Source: Apoda limacodes
Taxonomy: Eukaryota > Arthropoda > Insecta > Lepidoptera > Limacodidae
Reading direction: 5' to 3'
DNA: 64,000 nt
Assembly (NCBI GenBank): GCA_946406115.1
Contig: OX291548.1
Span: 6,870,373-6,934,372, forward strand
This document shows, piece after piece, positions 11,051 through 22,672 of the stretch (position 1 is the stretch's first letter; each line of letters starts with the position of its first letter). The notes below the pieces were generated by a model. It worked only from the letters and a program-made list of their open reading frames with translations, ran no database searches and was not told where the DNA came from. Position numbers and translations under genes: made by a program.

Positions 11051-11662
11051 ACACCAGGTGGCATAAAACAATATAGCTTGAGGTTAAGTCCTCAAAGTCA
11101 TCGGCGTGTTCCATCCTTAATGTACATTTATGGATATTCAATTGAAGAATTTCGTTATACAGAAGCCAGTATGTACAATGATATGGTTACCGCTTTTTAT
11201 GGCTGTAAATTTTTAGTACTTCAATAAGACCGTGATAGTTCTGTCATGTCAGTCATAAGTCTTGACCAAAATATTTATCCAAAGTCTAACTCCGAAAACA
11301 ACAATGAATCACAAAAGGAACTTGTAGAGCACTCTTCTTCTGTCCAGATATTAATACCGTTGGTAAAATGATATCAATACATAATACATTAGATTTCCGA
11401 TTTTAAAACTAAGTAGTCATAAAATGGCTCACTTAATTTATTGCTGATTTAATGGGCTATTATTCTCGAATTATCTTAAATAAAGTTATTTCAAGCGGAT
11501 GTGGATCCAGATTAAGCATTTAACTTAAGTTATGAGGCGTTTATGATAATCTATTTTTGAGGAATTATACTTTAAGCGACCAAAACTTTAACTTAAACCT
11601 TAGAATCTGTTTTTAAAGTAAGCAAAGGGAAAATAAGAAAGCGTCCTCTAAACTAAAATGTC
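11051..11662. other. AT-rich DNA, nothing recognised
   Basis: No supported feature. Confidence 0.4.
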
Positions 11663-11985
11663 TTTTTAGGGTTCTGTAGCCAAATGGCAAAAAACGGGAC
11701 CCTTATATATTCGTCATGTCTGTTTGTCTGTCCATACGTATGTCACAGCCACTTTTTTCCGAAACTATAAGAACTATATTGTTGAAACTTGGTAAGTAGA
11801 AGTATTCTGTGAACCGCATTAACATTTTCACACAAAAATAGAAAAAAAAAAAAAACTGTGGCCTCCTTAGAATAATAAATGTTTTTTATCATCAAACCCA
11901 TACGTGTGGGTTATCTATGGATAGGTCTTCAAAAATGATATTGAGGTTTCTAATATCAATTTTTTTCTAAACTATAGAGACCCGG
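11663..11985 (+). mobile_element. AGGGTTCCGTA-family element, 5' half
   Basis: TTTTTAGGGTTCTGTAGCC, AAATGGCAAAAAACGGGACC, GTCTGTTTGTCTGTCCATAC, TATGTCACAGCCAC, TTGTTGAAACTTGGTAAGTA, TGAACCGCATTAACATTTTC and ATCTATGGATAGGTCTTC are in the order I associate with this lepidopteran family. The 3' terminus (GACTCGCACTTGGCC) is absent, so the copy is truncated or interrupted after about 11,985. Confidence 0.65.
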
Positions 11986-12815
11986 CCCATGGGGCCCATC
12001 TGCTTATACATTTTTTAAATCTATTTAACCGCGCTTAAAAACTGCTTCGGCGACAAGAGGGCTGGCTCATTTCGAACGACCTTTTTAAACCCAAACGTTG
12101 ATAACTAAAGAGATTTAACTCTTCAAGTTTTATTTAAATTTCGGACCGGCATAACAAAACTAATGCGCTATTAAATTAATTAAAAACATTCAAAACAGAA
12201 ATCGACATTTGAATGCGGCGAATTGGCGGCAAAGTTACCTAAACTATTTTTTTTATTGTCAATAGATACAGCAGTCAATATAATTCGTTTTTTTAATAAA
12301 CATGTACGTTATTATGTTATTGCTTTAATTAACACGCATGTTTGAGAAAAGCACTATACAAGCCTGGGCCACAACTGAGTATAACCGGACTCTGTGTTGC
12401 GTGCTTCGGCTACGCTTCACACAATTGCCCGGTTGTGCTGTATTTGCGGGTCACAGCAGTAATTTACTATATTAATTTTGAATTCAAATTTAAATATAAA
12501 ATTTTATGTTTTAATCATAATTTATGGCATTTATTTATGTAAAAAAAAAACGCTTAACTTACACACTGACAACTATTTCTTAAATATATTTGACAAAATT
12601 AAAAATTACACATGTTATATTATAATATATATGGTGGAAACTCATAGTGATATAGAAATGGCATCTAGCACTCATACTTTTTAATTATTCACTAGGACTG
12701 AAGTTAACATATTAAACAATATCGATGGCTGAGAACGATATAATCTAAAGAGACGGTTCAGATTTTTTTCTTGGTTTTATTTCTATTTATTTATAATTTT
12801 ATAAATGATTCCCTT
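11986..12815. other. AT-rich DNA with one CG-containing patch
   Basis: A patch at 12,355-12,450 (GCGTGCTTCGGCTACGCTTC) looks like a relic of another interspersed element, but I cannot place it. The small frames 12,342-12,542 and 12,478-12,684 are not supported as genes. Confidence 0.35.
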
Positions 12816-12925
12816 GCAGCCTAGATGGTAGTGCGGCCGACTGCTGTGCAGAGGGTTTGGATTTATATCCCGCACGGGACAAACATTTATGTGATAAACA
12901 TTTGTATATATATATATATATATTA
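12816..12925 (+). mobile_element. tRNA-derived SINE, copy 3, truncated with (TA)n
   Basis: GCAGCCTAGATGGTAGTG and an eroded B box (GGATTTATATCCCGC), then ACAAACATTTATGTGATAAA. The copy then collapses into a (TA)n run at 12,905-12,924 instead of the normal 3' half. The decayed B box implies it is older than copy 2. Confidence 0.75.
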
Positions 12926-13479
12926 TTTATGTAATAGCATAATAAAAATAAATACATTTTTCAAATAAGGTATTTGTATGACTTACAGTGGGTTGGTCTT
13001 TACTTTGACATTCCATCTCGTGTTGTTTGGTATAGTAAAGAAGAGACAAAAATAGTTTTTATTTAATAACCATATAAAACCCTTTCTTTAAAAGCAAATG
13101 AATGTCTTTAACATTAAGGGCCTGAAGACACTTTTCTCTAAAATTAAATCGAATTTATTAATACTCGAGTAATCAGTAATCAGAGACGTGAGCACACAAA
13201 GACAGTTACAGAAAGGAAGGGCTTCCTTTGTACTTTAACGAGGACTCAGATTTGAAGCTTCAATTACAAAGGGATATTCTGAATAAAGACCTTTAAAGAA
13301 AATATTTTATATTAATCCAAATTTTTAGATAAATATACAATTATTTATGTTTCGCAAAAAGCAGTGCAGATTTGTGAAAAAAATTGTGTTAAATATCGCC
13401 AAATCTTACACAATAACAATAATCTAAGCTATGCTAACGCCACAAAGTAACAAGTTATATTTTTTTTAAATATATCTAA
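12926..13479. other. AT-rich DNA, nothing recognised
   Basis: No supported feature. Confidence 0.4.
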
Positions 13480-13632
13480 CGCAATCAAGCACGGATTAAC
13501 GTATTTACACTACACTAACTAAAAAAATTAGGATTGGGGTCAAACCCCTGAGCCTTATCTCACGAAATCTCACCTTAGGGGGTCGAAAAATCGCCAAAAC
13601 CACCTTACGTAATTTATAGACGCCCCCTTAAT
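13480..13632 (-). mobile_element. Degraded DNA-transposon/MITE remnant (GGGGGCGTC...ATTACGTAAGG type)
   Basis: Read on the minus strand it starts GGGGGCGTCTATAAATTACG, then TAAGGTGGTTTTGGCGATTT and a GACCCCCT run, and TTTCGTGAGATAAGGCTC. This resembles a non-autonomous DNA-transposon end seen in many arthropods (GGGCGTCCATAAATTACGT with runs of C). No transposase frame is present. The superfamily assignment is tentative. Confidence 0.4.
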
Positions 13633-13925
13633 AAATATATGGAGTCCAAAAAATATGATTGACAGTAGGTCAGAGACTTAAAATTTTGTTTTTTATTTAC
13701 CTAATTGAGCTGCTAGTGTTTAGTACCAAATTTAAATGTGCCATTTTATTAGTAGTAGTAGTAATATACTTTACAGCACACATAATAATATATCAATAAC
13801 AATAAAAAACAAAAGAAAATCAATCAATCAATCAGACAACCTTTGGGTGGAGGAAATTACAAAATAAATACGGGGGATAGGAAGTGCAGGTAATATATTT
13901 GAAATATATAGATATATCAATACAT

Positions 13926-14515
13926 TTTTTTTTTTTTATACCACTAAGGTGGCAAACAAGCCTACGGTCCGCCTGATGGTAAGCGGTCACCGTAGCCTAT
14001 GGACGCTTGCAACACCAGGGGCATCACTCGCGCGTTGCCGACCCTTCAGAAATCTAATAACTTCTTTTTTGAAGAACCCCATACTGTAGTCCTTAGAGAA
14101 AACCTTGGCAGGGAGCTCATTCCACAACCCAAGGGTTCGCGGGAGGAAGTTTCTCTGAAACCGCACTGTTCGCGACCATTTTGGTTCCAAAGTGTGAGAA
14201 TCCAAAGCGGTGCGATGGTAGAAAGTAGCCGTGGGCATCATTTCGAACAATTCCTCAGAACACAATCCATTGTACAAGCGGTAGAACACACACAGGGAGG
14301 CAAAGTCTCTCCTCAGACTTAAGGGCTCGATACCGCAAGTGAGTTTGGGATCGTCGACAATTCTCACAGCCCGTCGTTGAACCGAGTCAAAAGGGCCAAG
14401 CTGGTATCCGGGTGCACCCGCCCAGAGATGGCAGCAGTACTCCATATGGGGCCGGACTTCCGACTTGTAAAGTAGCAACCTTTGCCCCGACGTGAAGTAC
14501 TGCTTCGCTCTTTTT
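13926..14515 (-). mobile_element. 5'-truncated jockey/CR1-like LINE, ORF2 C-terminus and 3' tail
   Basis: A continuous minus-strand frame from about 14,515 to 13,987 encodes the region after the reverse transcriptase: LLYKSEVRPHMEYCCHLWAG, FDSVQRRAVRI, FYRLYNGLCSEELFEMMP, a HTLEPKW...FQRNFLPRTLGLWNELPA segment and a basic end, stopping at 13,987. An ~60-bp 3' UTR (CTTACCATCAGGCGGACCG, CTTGTTTGCCACC) and a poly(A) (plus-strand poly(T) at 13,926-13,939) follow. This is a classic 5'-truncated insertion with an intact tail, so it is relatively young. The frame upstream of 14,515 is flanking DNA. Confidence 0.85.
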
Positions 14516-14579
14516 ATTACAATACTTATTACAATAAATAAATACATACAACATGAATACATAAACATTTTAATTTTTT

Positions 14580-15433
14580 TTTAATAAATTATTATTTTAA
14601 TCATTAGTCTATTGTAAAAGTAATTTAGAAAATCAATAGTTTAGGTCTTGAGAAAAAAAAACTGTTAACTCAATCAAAAATAAAACAAACAAATATCTGT
14701 GATTATCCATGGAGTCTACGCAATTGATACTAGGGACATTATCTGTATAGTACTACATATTCCTTTACTTATTTTGTAATACTTTTTGAATTTATTACAT
14801 TCCTTCGTGATAACTATTTTAAGTATACAAACAGCTGTGTGCGTTGCAGACGATCTTAAATAGGCACTTATAGTTAAATCTTAATCCGATAATTTCATTC
14901 GAAATAACTCTTCTATTGGTTAAAATTCTGATGCCATCCCCTTATAATTAAATCCACTTCTGAGCTCCAGGCCAACAGCAAACTAATTTCCAGCAACCCC
15001 TGTCTTCCCCTTCCTGTAAACACAACACAAAATGTATAAGCGTAGGTATTTGCCGGTGGTTCAATTTGCTGTGACCCTACTTGTTACATTTATCAATGGT
15101 TCATGCTTCGATACTTAGTAATAACCACTTTATTTCTATTACCAGTCATGAATATATAAACATGTCTGTATTCATGTATATAAGCAAATTTTGCGGTGGT
15201 TCAATTTGTTAAAGCATAGGATCTGTTCTAATTTCAAATTGTGACCAATTTGGTGACGTTAAAATTTCAAAAGTACTAATAGATGTTCGATAGATAGATA
15301 AATAGATTTATTTACCACACACAAGAAAAGATCAATAAAAAGTAAAAAGCACTTAACTAAATATTCCTATTTTTTTTAATCTCATTTAACTTTCTAAAGG
15401 AGCGATTATATTTTTGCTCCGATTGCTTGACTT
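14580..15433. other. AT-rich DNA, nothing recognised
   Basis: No supported feature; contains TAGATAGATAAATAGA near 15,292. Confidence 0.4.
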
Positions 15434-16060
15434 TTGAAAAAAAAAAAAAGCTGCAATACATTGTGTAGAGATGCAAAACGACGCCATATCCATATTTTTG
15501 TCGAAAACGGTGATCGAGGCAAAACCTGGAAATTTCTGAAGTCATTAGGGGTTGGTAAAACATCACAATCATCTTCTTCAAATAATATCGTTATTAAACT
15601 TCTTAATCACACACTTCACTGCTAGTACGGTCATTGATTCCAGCAAAAAGGCACAAACGCTTAACCATCTTTCAGTACACCCAATTCCTGACTTTTCCTG
15701 TTTTAGTTTCAATCCATTTACTGACAGTGATGTTAAAAAGTGTACCAATATGATGTTACCGATCCTCAAAGTAGTAATTCCTGTTATTACACACATTCTG
15801 AGTGCTTCAATTTCCTCTGGTATGTTTCCATCTGCATCCCATTCCATCACTAAAAAAAACCCATCCTGTTACTTTCCAATCCAATATCCATTTTACCTTT
15901 CCTGTCCCTAAATCCTAGAATGGCTTGTACATCAACAACTTAATCTCTTTCTTACTAAAAATAACCCGTTATATCCCATGCAATCCGGATTCTGTCCTGG
16001 TCATAACACGGTCACTAAAATAACTGACGATATCCGTTTTAGCATGGATGCTAAATAGCT
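15434..16060 (+). mobile_element. CR1/jockey-like LINE reverse transcriptase fragment (N-terminal part)
   Basis: Across several frames the plus strand reads as the start of a LINE RT domain. First comes a pre-RT block with GKTWKFLKSLGVG (about 15,510). The block FSFNPFTDSDVKKCTNMMLP follows near 15,710. Then, after a frame shift, ILEWLVHQQLNLFLTKNN and MQSGFCPGHNTVTKITDDIR (about 15,917-16,040) correspond to the fingers region of RT. It ends before the first catalytic aspartate. Shifts near 15,620 and 15,880 and a missing segment before ILEWLV show it is dead. Confidence 0.7.
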
Positions 16061-16368
16061 AAACATGTAATCCCTATTTCCTGAGTTCCTTTGTGTAGGG
16101 CTGACGGAAAATCATATAATCTCTTTAGTACCTGTTTCCTTTAGTTCTGATATTCAAGTATTTGATTTGTTTAGGTGTTTTGGTACAGACTTTAGAAATG
16201 GTAATCATTCAAAGTGATTCAGAGTGATTTATGATCGTAGATTTAGCTATATTTATTTCTTGATTATTTTCCTTTACGCTTATTTGTATACTATTGTTTG
16301 CTATATTACTCTGATGTACCTCTAAAACAACTGGGTTACTACTTATTTAACACAACGGTTTTCGGGTC

Positions 16369-16545
16369 CTACCACTTTTGACGATCACGCTTGGCCAAAT
16401 TAGTAATTAGATTGATGAAAATAGCAAAGAGAAGTGGTGACAACACGTCACCTTGCGGAACGCTAGCAAAAGTGTTGCAGTAGGCAGAGAACGAACCATC
16501 AACCTTAATGCGTTGCAGGCATCCCCACAAGTCACTATTGTCACG
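16369..16545 (-). mobile_element. LINE reverse transcriptase fragment, VPQG box
   Basis: A short minus-strand frame reads DLWGCLQRIKVDG then ASVPQGDVLSPLLFAIFIN, which is RT block B (VPQGxxLSPLLF...IND) of jockey/CR1-type LINEs. It stops at 16,369 before the FADD box. The segment is uninterrupted over ~59 codons but has no other part of the element next to it. It is on the opposite strand to the fragment at 15,434, so the two are separate insertions. Confidence 0.75.
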
Positions 16546-16560
16546 TCCACACGGATATAC

Positions 16561-17640
16561 CTAAATAAATATATGTGATGTAGCGATTTAGTTATAACTT
16601 GCAGTATTTATAAATCCTAAAACTTGTACACTTCGTCAAGAATGCTAGAGTCAGGTATAATATTTTTTGTTATCTTTTAACCTTTCTAGAGAGCCGGACT
16701 TTCGAAGAAATATTAATGGTTAATGGTTTTCGTGTGTAAGTACGCGTCTAGTTAAGGCTGCAAAGTTTAAGGGGATGAGATAATGAATAATGGAGACACG
16801 AGCTTATTGCAAACGCAATAAGGTCGAGCGCTATTAATTTTGATATTGAGAGTTACAGCTTTACTCCGACACAAGGGTGCGCCGACGCATTGCAGAAATA
16901 ATGCGGGAATCGAGACAGTTGATTTTTGACAAAAGGACGAGTAACACGCTAGAAGTAAATAGAGAACTACGGGGTGAATTGTAAGAGTGTTGCGTGTTAC
17001 AGTACGGAGGCCTTGGTTCAAAGCTAAGTATAACTGCATAATAAACTTTAGTGAAACTGTCATTATTCTAACAAATAAGTATAAGTGTACTTATTCTTTT
17101 AAAAAAATAAAAATTTTCTAATCGGGTTTCAAATAATAACGTAAAAGTAGATGTTACTTGGGAGTTCTATTTGTAAATATTATGTGTATTAACTCCATTT
17201 GTTCAGCAACTCCATTTATTTAACTCCAGGCTCGGGAAGCCCATCCTAACCCGTTACTTAATTAACGTTATTTTACTCGACACTTATTGTAATTTTGTAA
17301 GAATCTTTGTATGTCTCTAAGTGTCGCATTTTCAGACTGTAACGTAGTTTGGTTGTGATAGTTCCTTGTGTAAAAAAGGAAAGCGCTTTTTCGCAGAAGC
17401 CTTTCTGGATTGAGGGCGGTTGACATTTACCATCTTCGGTCATCCATTGGGCAAGTCTTAATTTCTGATCTCTGAAGCCTTGACTTCGTGTAACAAAAAT
17501 TACGACTTTAAAGACAAGGAAAGGACTATCTATTTTTCCAAAAGGGAACAATCAATACAATTATAATTGTCAACCTTTAACTTATCTTGATTAACAGCAT
17601 TTAACTTATTTAAGTTTCAAATATATACACATTATCTCAT
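16561..17640. other. Non-coding, nothing recognised
   Basis: Minus frames of 98 and 92 codons (16,767-17,063 and 17,273-17,551) have no motif I recognise and no splice context. I do not call them genes. Confidence 0.35.
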
Positions 17641-17649
17641 CAATTCCAG

Positions 17650-17713
17650 GTCTTTAGCGCATGAACAAGCCAACGGAGAGACTAAGGCGGACAACACGCA
17701 ACACAATGACTGA
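17650..17713 (+). other. Candidate terminal exon (weak)
   Basis: A plausible acceptor (CATCAATTCCAG, ending 17,649) is followed by a 20-codon frame using GC-ending codons unlike the flanks. It encodes the hydrophilic stretch SLAHEQANGETKADNTQHND and ends with TGA at 17,711-17,713. It resembles the last coding exon of a host gene, but it is short and no partner exon is identifiable. It may be chance. Confidence 0.2.
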
Positions 17714-17719
17714 GCGAGA

Positions 17720-18669
17720 AACCTAAAGGCGATATTTACGAACGCGCGATCGAGTTTTTAAAAGAGAGTTTCTTACAGCAGTTTTTTTGCTATCATCAAT
17801 GATAATAATCTTAGAAGAAAAATGTAGATTGAGGACATTAATTTAAATTTCATAAGATTAGGAGAATGATTAGATTTATTTGTAAGGTTATGTTTGTATA
17901 TTATCTGTATTATTCTTATGTATTATTAATATATAGGTATATAAAACAATTAAATATCATACTACATATTATTTATATGAATATAACATTTCTTAATTTA
18001 CACCAACTACTATTATCTATTTTACTTTTTCCTCTATCCAAAGGTTGCCTGGTAGAGATTGCTCTTTAGCAATAAGGCCACATATTGTACTTTCTTTTGC
18101 TATATTATCCTATGTTATTATTGTTTGGTGTACAATAAAGAATATTCATTTATACCTGTGAGTTTTAGGAGGCATTTAATGGCCATTTTAATAGAAATGC
18201 CTACTAAACAATGTCCTAGCCGTAAAAAAATATGCTACCTCGTAATACAATCTACAATTTGCACGTGTTAATTTGTAGGGCATAATCCTTCACGTTACAG
18301 CCATGCAGCGGGGAGACAGGCAAAGTGCCGGATAAAGACTAGTAATAACATAATTTTTAAACTTAGTTTTCAACTAATGCAACGTAATGGAATACTCAAA
18401 AAATTACAATGTATATGTATGACATAGTGTCTACATTGTTATGATTTTCATTTGCAGAAGATCCATTATTTTCTTCTATTTTTCCGACATCTCAAAAGCA
18501 ATCTCGTTCTATGTTATTATTCCGTTGTTATTCTTTGCTTTGCTCAGTTCACACGTCACATTGTAAGCGAGATTGAAGCACTATACGTGATGAGGTTCAA
18601 ATAAAATATCGTGAAACAAACCTGGTGGGATTTCGATATGGATCGACAAATACTAAACAAAAACGGAGA
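17720..18669. other. AT-rich DNA, nothing recognised
   Basis: Contains two AT-rich frames (17,866-18,069 and 18,059-18,271) with composition-driven translations and no motif. Confidence 0.4.
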
Positions 18670-19035
18670 AAGTTTTCAGATTAAAGGGTGTAGGTCGTGC
18701 AGTTCGCCGGCTTGACTAATTTAATCTGACGGACTATACTGAATAGAGAAATATTAAATTCTACGAAAAAATAATTAAAATTTTATACAAAACAATTTTT
18801 GTTGAACTTTTATTTAAGTATCCTAGTTTTCAGATTAAAAGTGTAGGATTTACTGTTGGCTGGCTTATACTTCGAAGGACTGATATACTGAACTGATAAA
18901 TACTACTTAATTCTAAAAAAAATAATTAAGATTTTATATTAAACATGTTTTGTTAATCTTTCACAAGTTTTCAATGCGTGTAGGACGTACAGTTGGCCGA
19001 CTTTATTTAGTAACTCCGATTGACTATACTGCGCG
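18670..19035 (+). repeat. Three diverged tandem units of about 145-150 bp
   Basis: Units start GTTTTCAGATTAAAGGGTG at 18,673, GTTTTCAGATTAAAAGTGTA at 18,825 and GTTTTCAATGCGTGTAGGA at 18,966. Each continues with GTAGG(T/A)...GTTCGCCGGCTT or GTTGGCCGACTT and a GACTATACTGAA-type block. Units 1 and 2 also share AAATTCTAAGAAAAAATAATTAA-like sequence. Family unknown. Confidence 0.75.
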
Positions 19036-19329
19036 CCGCACGTAGATACATGGATATGAATGAATGGCTTTTTTAGTTTACTACTGGCTGTAAGGCTTCT
19101 AAATTGCGCGCATCCAGCTTATTCCAGTTCGCGATGTAAATGAATTGCCTAACTATAGCAGAAATTACTAAGGGCCTTTGGCTAAGACTAGGCGAGCATC
19201 TCAATGAGTAAGCCTCAAGATTAACATGGAAACGTCAAATATATGTTGAATTACCATGAAGTGCTCACTCCAATAACTGTTTTCGAATGCCTTAACGTAT
19301 GCACCTTACATAGGAAATACTGCCCGGTT

Positions 19330-19770
19330 AGATATTGGTCTAATTTAGAAAAAGAGGTTGATCGCCAAATCCAACTCGGTCGGAAAACTGCGAACATACT
19401 GTTTTCTGCTGTGCTTAGTGCTTGAAGTTGAAGTTGAGCCGCCAATTCAACAAGACAGCGATAGAGAGAGCTATGATCGAAATTTATCCACATGATCGAA
19501 ACAGAAATAACTTATAAGTTGGAGACTGAGTTTGGTCGCAAAGCTAAAGTGGCATTTAGTTCTAAGGACCGATAGCCGATGAGAAACAAGGTTCTTAAGT
19601 GGCGGCCACATTCCAGAAATGGTGGCGTGGGATGGCCGCCGCCAGATGGATGGACGACCTTGTAAAATACATAAAGGGATGTTGGAAAAAGGTGGCATAG
19701 AGCTGCGCGCCAAGGAGACAGTAAGGTGATACGGAATAAGGCCCAGCAGTGGATGTCTATAGGTTGATAT
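19330..19770 (+). mobile_element. RTE-type LINE 3' fragment with internal deletion
   Basis: The plus strand keeps, in order and in shifting frames: LEKEVDRQIQLGRK (about 19,350, the region after RT), RAMIEIY, then RWETRFL-like, GGVGWPPPDGWTTL-like (counterpart of RSVGRPP...W.DDL), and finally AQQWMSIG at the C-terminus (about 19,742). The part between the first and second blocks is missing, so it is a decayed and internally deleted copy. The small plus and minus frames across it are fragments or shadows. Confidence 0.65.
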
Positions 19771-19965
19771 TAGGAGAATACATTGAAATATACCTGTATT
19801 ATGCTTACAAACAGGAACTTAAATATTGTAACTTCTAATTAATTACTTATTAGGTTAGCAAACAATTTATTTTTGTTTTATTTGGTTTTAGGATTTAAAC
19901 AAAAACAATTTCTTATATAGTGACTCTTTTTCTCATGTAAGACGACACTTGTCGTTTTAGCCGAA

Positions 19966-20065
19966 ACACATCCACTGCTGAACGTAGGCCTCCCCCATAT
20001 GTCTTCACAACGACCGGTCCTGAGCCGCTCGCGTCCATCGGGTTCCTGCGGCTCTAACCGGCTGT
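19966..20065 (-). mobile_element. RTE-type LINE 3' end
   Basis: The plus strand reads CCACTGCTGAACGTAGGCCT, CCCCCATATGTCTTCACAAC, GACCGGTCCTGAGCCGC. Its reverse encodes the RTE C-terminus region. It is in the opposite orientation to the neighbouring fragment at 19,330, so it is an independent insertion about 200 bp away. Confidence 0.65.
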
Positions 20066-21800
20066 CTTATTAACAATGAGTAAGTAAAAAATTGCTAACG
20101 CGCGGTGCCCGCGCAAGCAGTTCGCGGTATTCCTCTAGACATCGAATTATGTACGGAAATCGCGTACTGACGGCTACGAAAACGCTCAGCTTTGTTCAAA
20201 ACTTGACAATATTTTGTTGAAGTATAGCACTATCTCTTTTTGTTGTACACAAAATCGTATTTCCCATCTCTACTGTTACGTTACATATCTGTACATCATA
20301 TTAAATGTGTGAACACAGGTTGAAAGTGCATTTTCAAAGTACGAAACTAGCACCATCCATTAGGCAGTAGCGGTATTAACTAAAAATGTTGTCAGCGTTG
20401 CTTCTTTTTTATTTTTCCCTTTAATGTTGGCATTTGTAAACTGTTATGATCGTTTAACACATAGTTTTTTATTAATAAAACTAAAAGAACTTCATATTTT
20501 GAGAAACTTGATATTTAATGTCCTTTTTTAAATGACTGTCATAAACAAACAATATTACATATTAATATTGTACATAGTCTTTAGAAACAATAAATTTTAT
20601 ATTTTACATTTTGGGGTATTACGAAATTTTTGATATGTAACACCTTTGTTAACACTGAAATTAAAATCTTTAAAATTAGGTTATTTAGAAATTCAAAAAG
20701 TAATTTCCTGAAACAGTGCCGAAAAATTAAAAGGCACATTGATTCGTCGTCTTGTTTTACTTTTTCTTTACCTAGTACCTACAAAGAAAATATATAATAA
20801 TTGGTGTTATAGTAGATGTAGAAGGTGTTATACTTTCAATCTAAAAACGTAATCTTTGTGGCATCTTCCAAAACCACGTCATACCTGAAGGCTTAGGTAC
20901 TCTGGACAACAATAATTCCAATCGAAGGTATGTACACAAATCTTAGTTATAGTCACGCTTTAAAGCCAATATCCACTCTAGATCCCTACATACGCTGTAA
21001 ATACAAGTGATAAATAGGTAATCTCATGATTTTGTAGAATTAAAATAAGCCTGTCTCTATACTGCTGTTTATCTAATGGCAGTTTTATACTGAAATTGTT
21101 ATACTAAGCATTGAGAGCTTCTCATCTGTAGTACTCACATAACATGATTCTTCGTACAGGGACTGACCTATTAAATATGATGCCAAAATATTTATCATAA
21201 CTTAAGTTTGATTAAGCCTAATATATGTATAGTCGAACTTATTTGATTGACAAGTCTTGAGAATAATAGCCCTGAATAATAGATATTAAAATTGTATCTT
21301 TTAATATCTTGCCCACACTTAAATGATACTTCAATATGTAATATATCCAGTAAAGAATAGTTTCTGTTGCTGAGTATGATGTGTAATGCATATTTTAAGT
21401 CTGAGCACAAAAAGTCAGTACTAGGGAATTATTTAAAAATCAATTCACCGATATCTTATATTTTTTCTTGTTTCAGTATTAAAGAGATGATGTTGATGTT
21501 TTATTTCAGGTTGCCTGTCACTGTCACAACCAGTGAAGTAATGTTTTTTATATTGTTTCAGTTAACTTCGAAATGCAAGTTTAAGGAAGTGAACTGTAGA
21601 CGCATTATTAGCAAAAGTCTTACAAAAGTCAAGTACTGAAAACATCAACAAAGGATCATTGCTGCTTTAAATGGATCGAATATTCTAGCGGGATACCACA
21701 GTAGAATTAGATTAAGTACAAGAATTGAAATAATGTAATAAAAAAATTTCTCAATTTATTTTGTGCTATTATTTAACTAAAACCTATCATTTCATAGCTG
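20066..21800. other. Non-coding; nothing recognised except a short CG-rich patch
   Basis: 20,100-20,200 (CGCGCGGTGCCCGCGC and neighbours) is CG-richer than the surroundings, with no frame or repeat I can name. The rest is AT-rich. Confidence 0.4.
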
Positions 21801-22150
21801 TTCTATCATTAACAAAATGTCTTATGCATATCATTTAAGTGAACTGCTGAACGATTTGATGATTTCCTTAACATATCAGCCTTACAAACACTGCTAGATA
21901 TAGGCATATCCCATGTATTTCTTAAACAAATCGGTCTGTACCACTTAAATTCATCTAGGACAACCCTCGAGGTTGTCAGTCCACCTGGTCCTACCACATT
22001 GAGTTGGAATTGATGGTGGCATGAGAATGAAGAAGATTTCATTATTCTTATGACTACGGTCTCTAATCAAGAACCTTCTTTTTCTTTTGTTAATACGTTC
22101 TACGAGCACTCTTATAACTCTGTAAAGGATCTCCAAGCGTTGCACTTTCT
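21801..22150 (-). other. Two overlapping unidentified open frames
   Basis: Minus frames of 64 codons (22,145-21,951) and 77 codons (22,042-21,809) overlap in different phases. The first has a basic middle (VERINKRKRRFLIRDRSHKN). They could be a frameshifted transposase remnant. I do not recognise the family and cannot support a gene. Confidence 0.2.
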
Positions 22151-22572
22151 ATTGCCTGAAGAGCAGTTTTGAGCTTCTGAGGTGAACAGTCCTGAGCACT
22201 AGTCACAGTTTTATAAAATTTCCCACTTTTGACCTATACACTTGGTGAAAGCTGCAGCTGGTTAACAAAAGTTTATCATGGTTGAAGATGATCTAGCGGC
22301 TAAAATAAGGCTTGCTTTTTACTAAAGGCCATAATCTATTGTAGAAGTAAGTGTTGACTGCCATCTTTGAATATTGATTTCCTACACTTAAAATTTAACC
22401 TGAGCCCTTATAAGTTCTAGATGAGGTTACACAACAAAAACTTGTGTATTCATTATATTAAGTTTGTTTGTTCATACACTCTTTAAGTCATCAACAACCA
22501 ACAATTATGAACTTTTGTTTGTAAATAAGTTGTTGGTAAGTGATAGGTCAATAGTTTTATTACAAGTGATGC

Positions 22573-22672
22573 CCTAGTTGTTGCACGTGTCCATATTCTG
22601 TGGTGACCGTTTACCATTAGGCGGACTGCAAGCTTGTTTGGCACCTTAGTGGTATAACAAAAAATGCCGGTT
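22573..22672 (+). mobile_element. Jockey/CR1-like LINE 3' UTR remnant
   Basis: GTGACCGTTTACCATTAGGC, GGACTGCAAGCTTGTTTGGC and CACCTTAGTGGTATAA match, in the opposite orientation, the 3' UTR of the LINE at 13,926-14,010. Only about 100 bp survive, an extreme 5' truncation. Confidence 0.75.

Noticed and set aside
21809..22145. A frameshifted transposase gene
   Set aside because: The two overlapping frames look mildly protein-like, but I could not match catalytic or DNA-binding motifs to a family.
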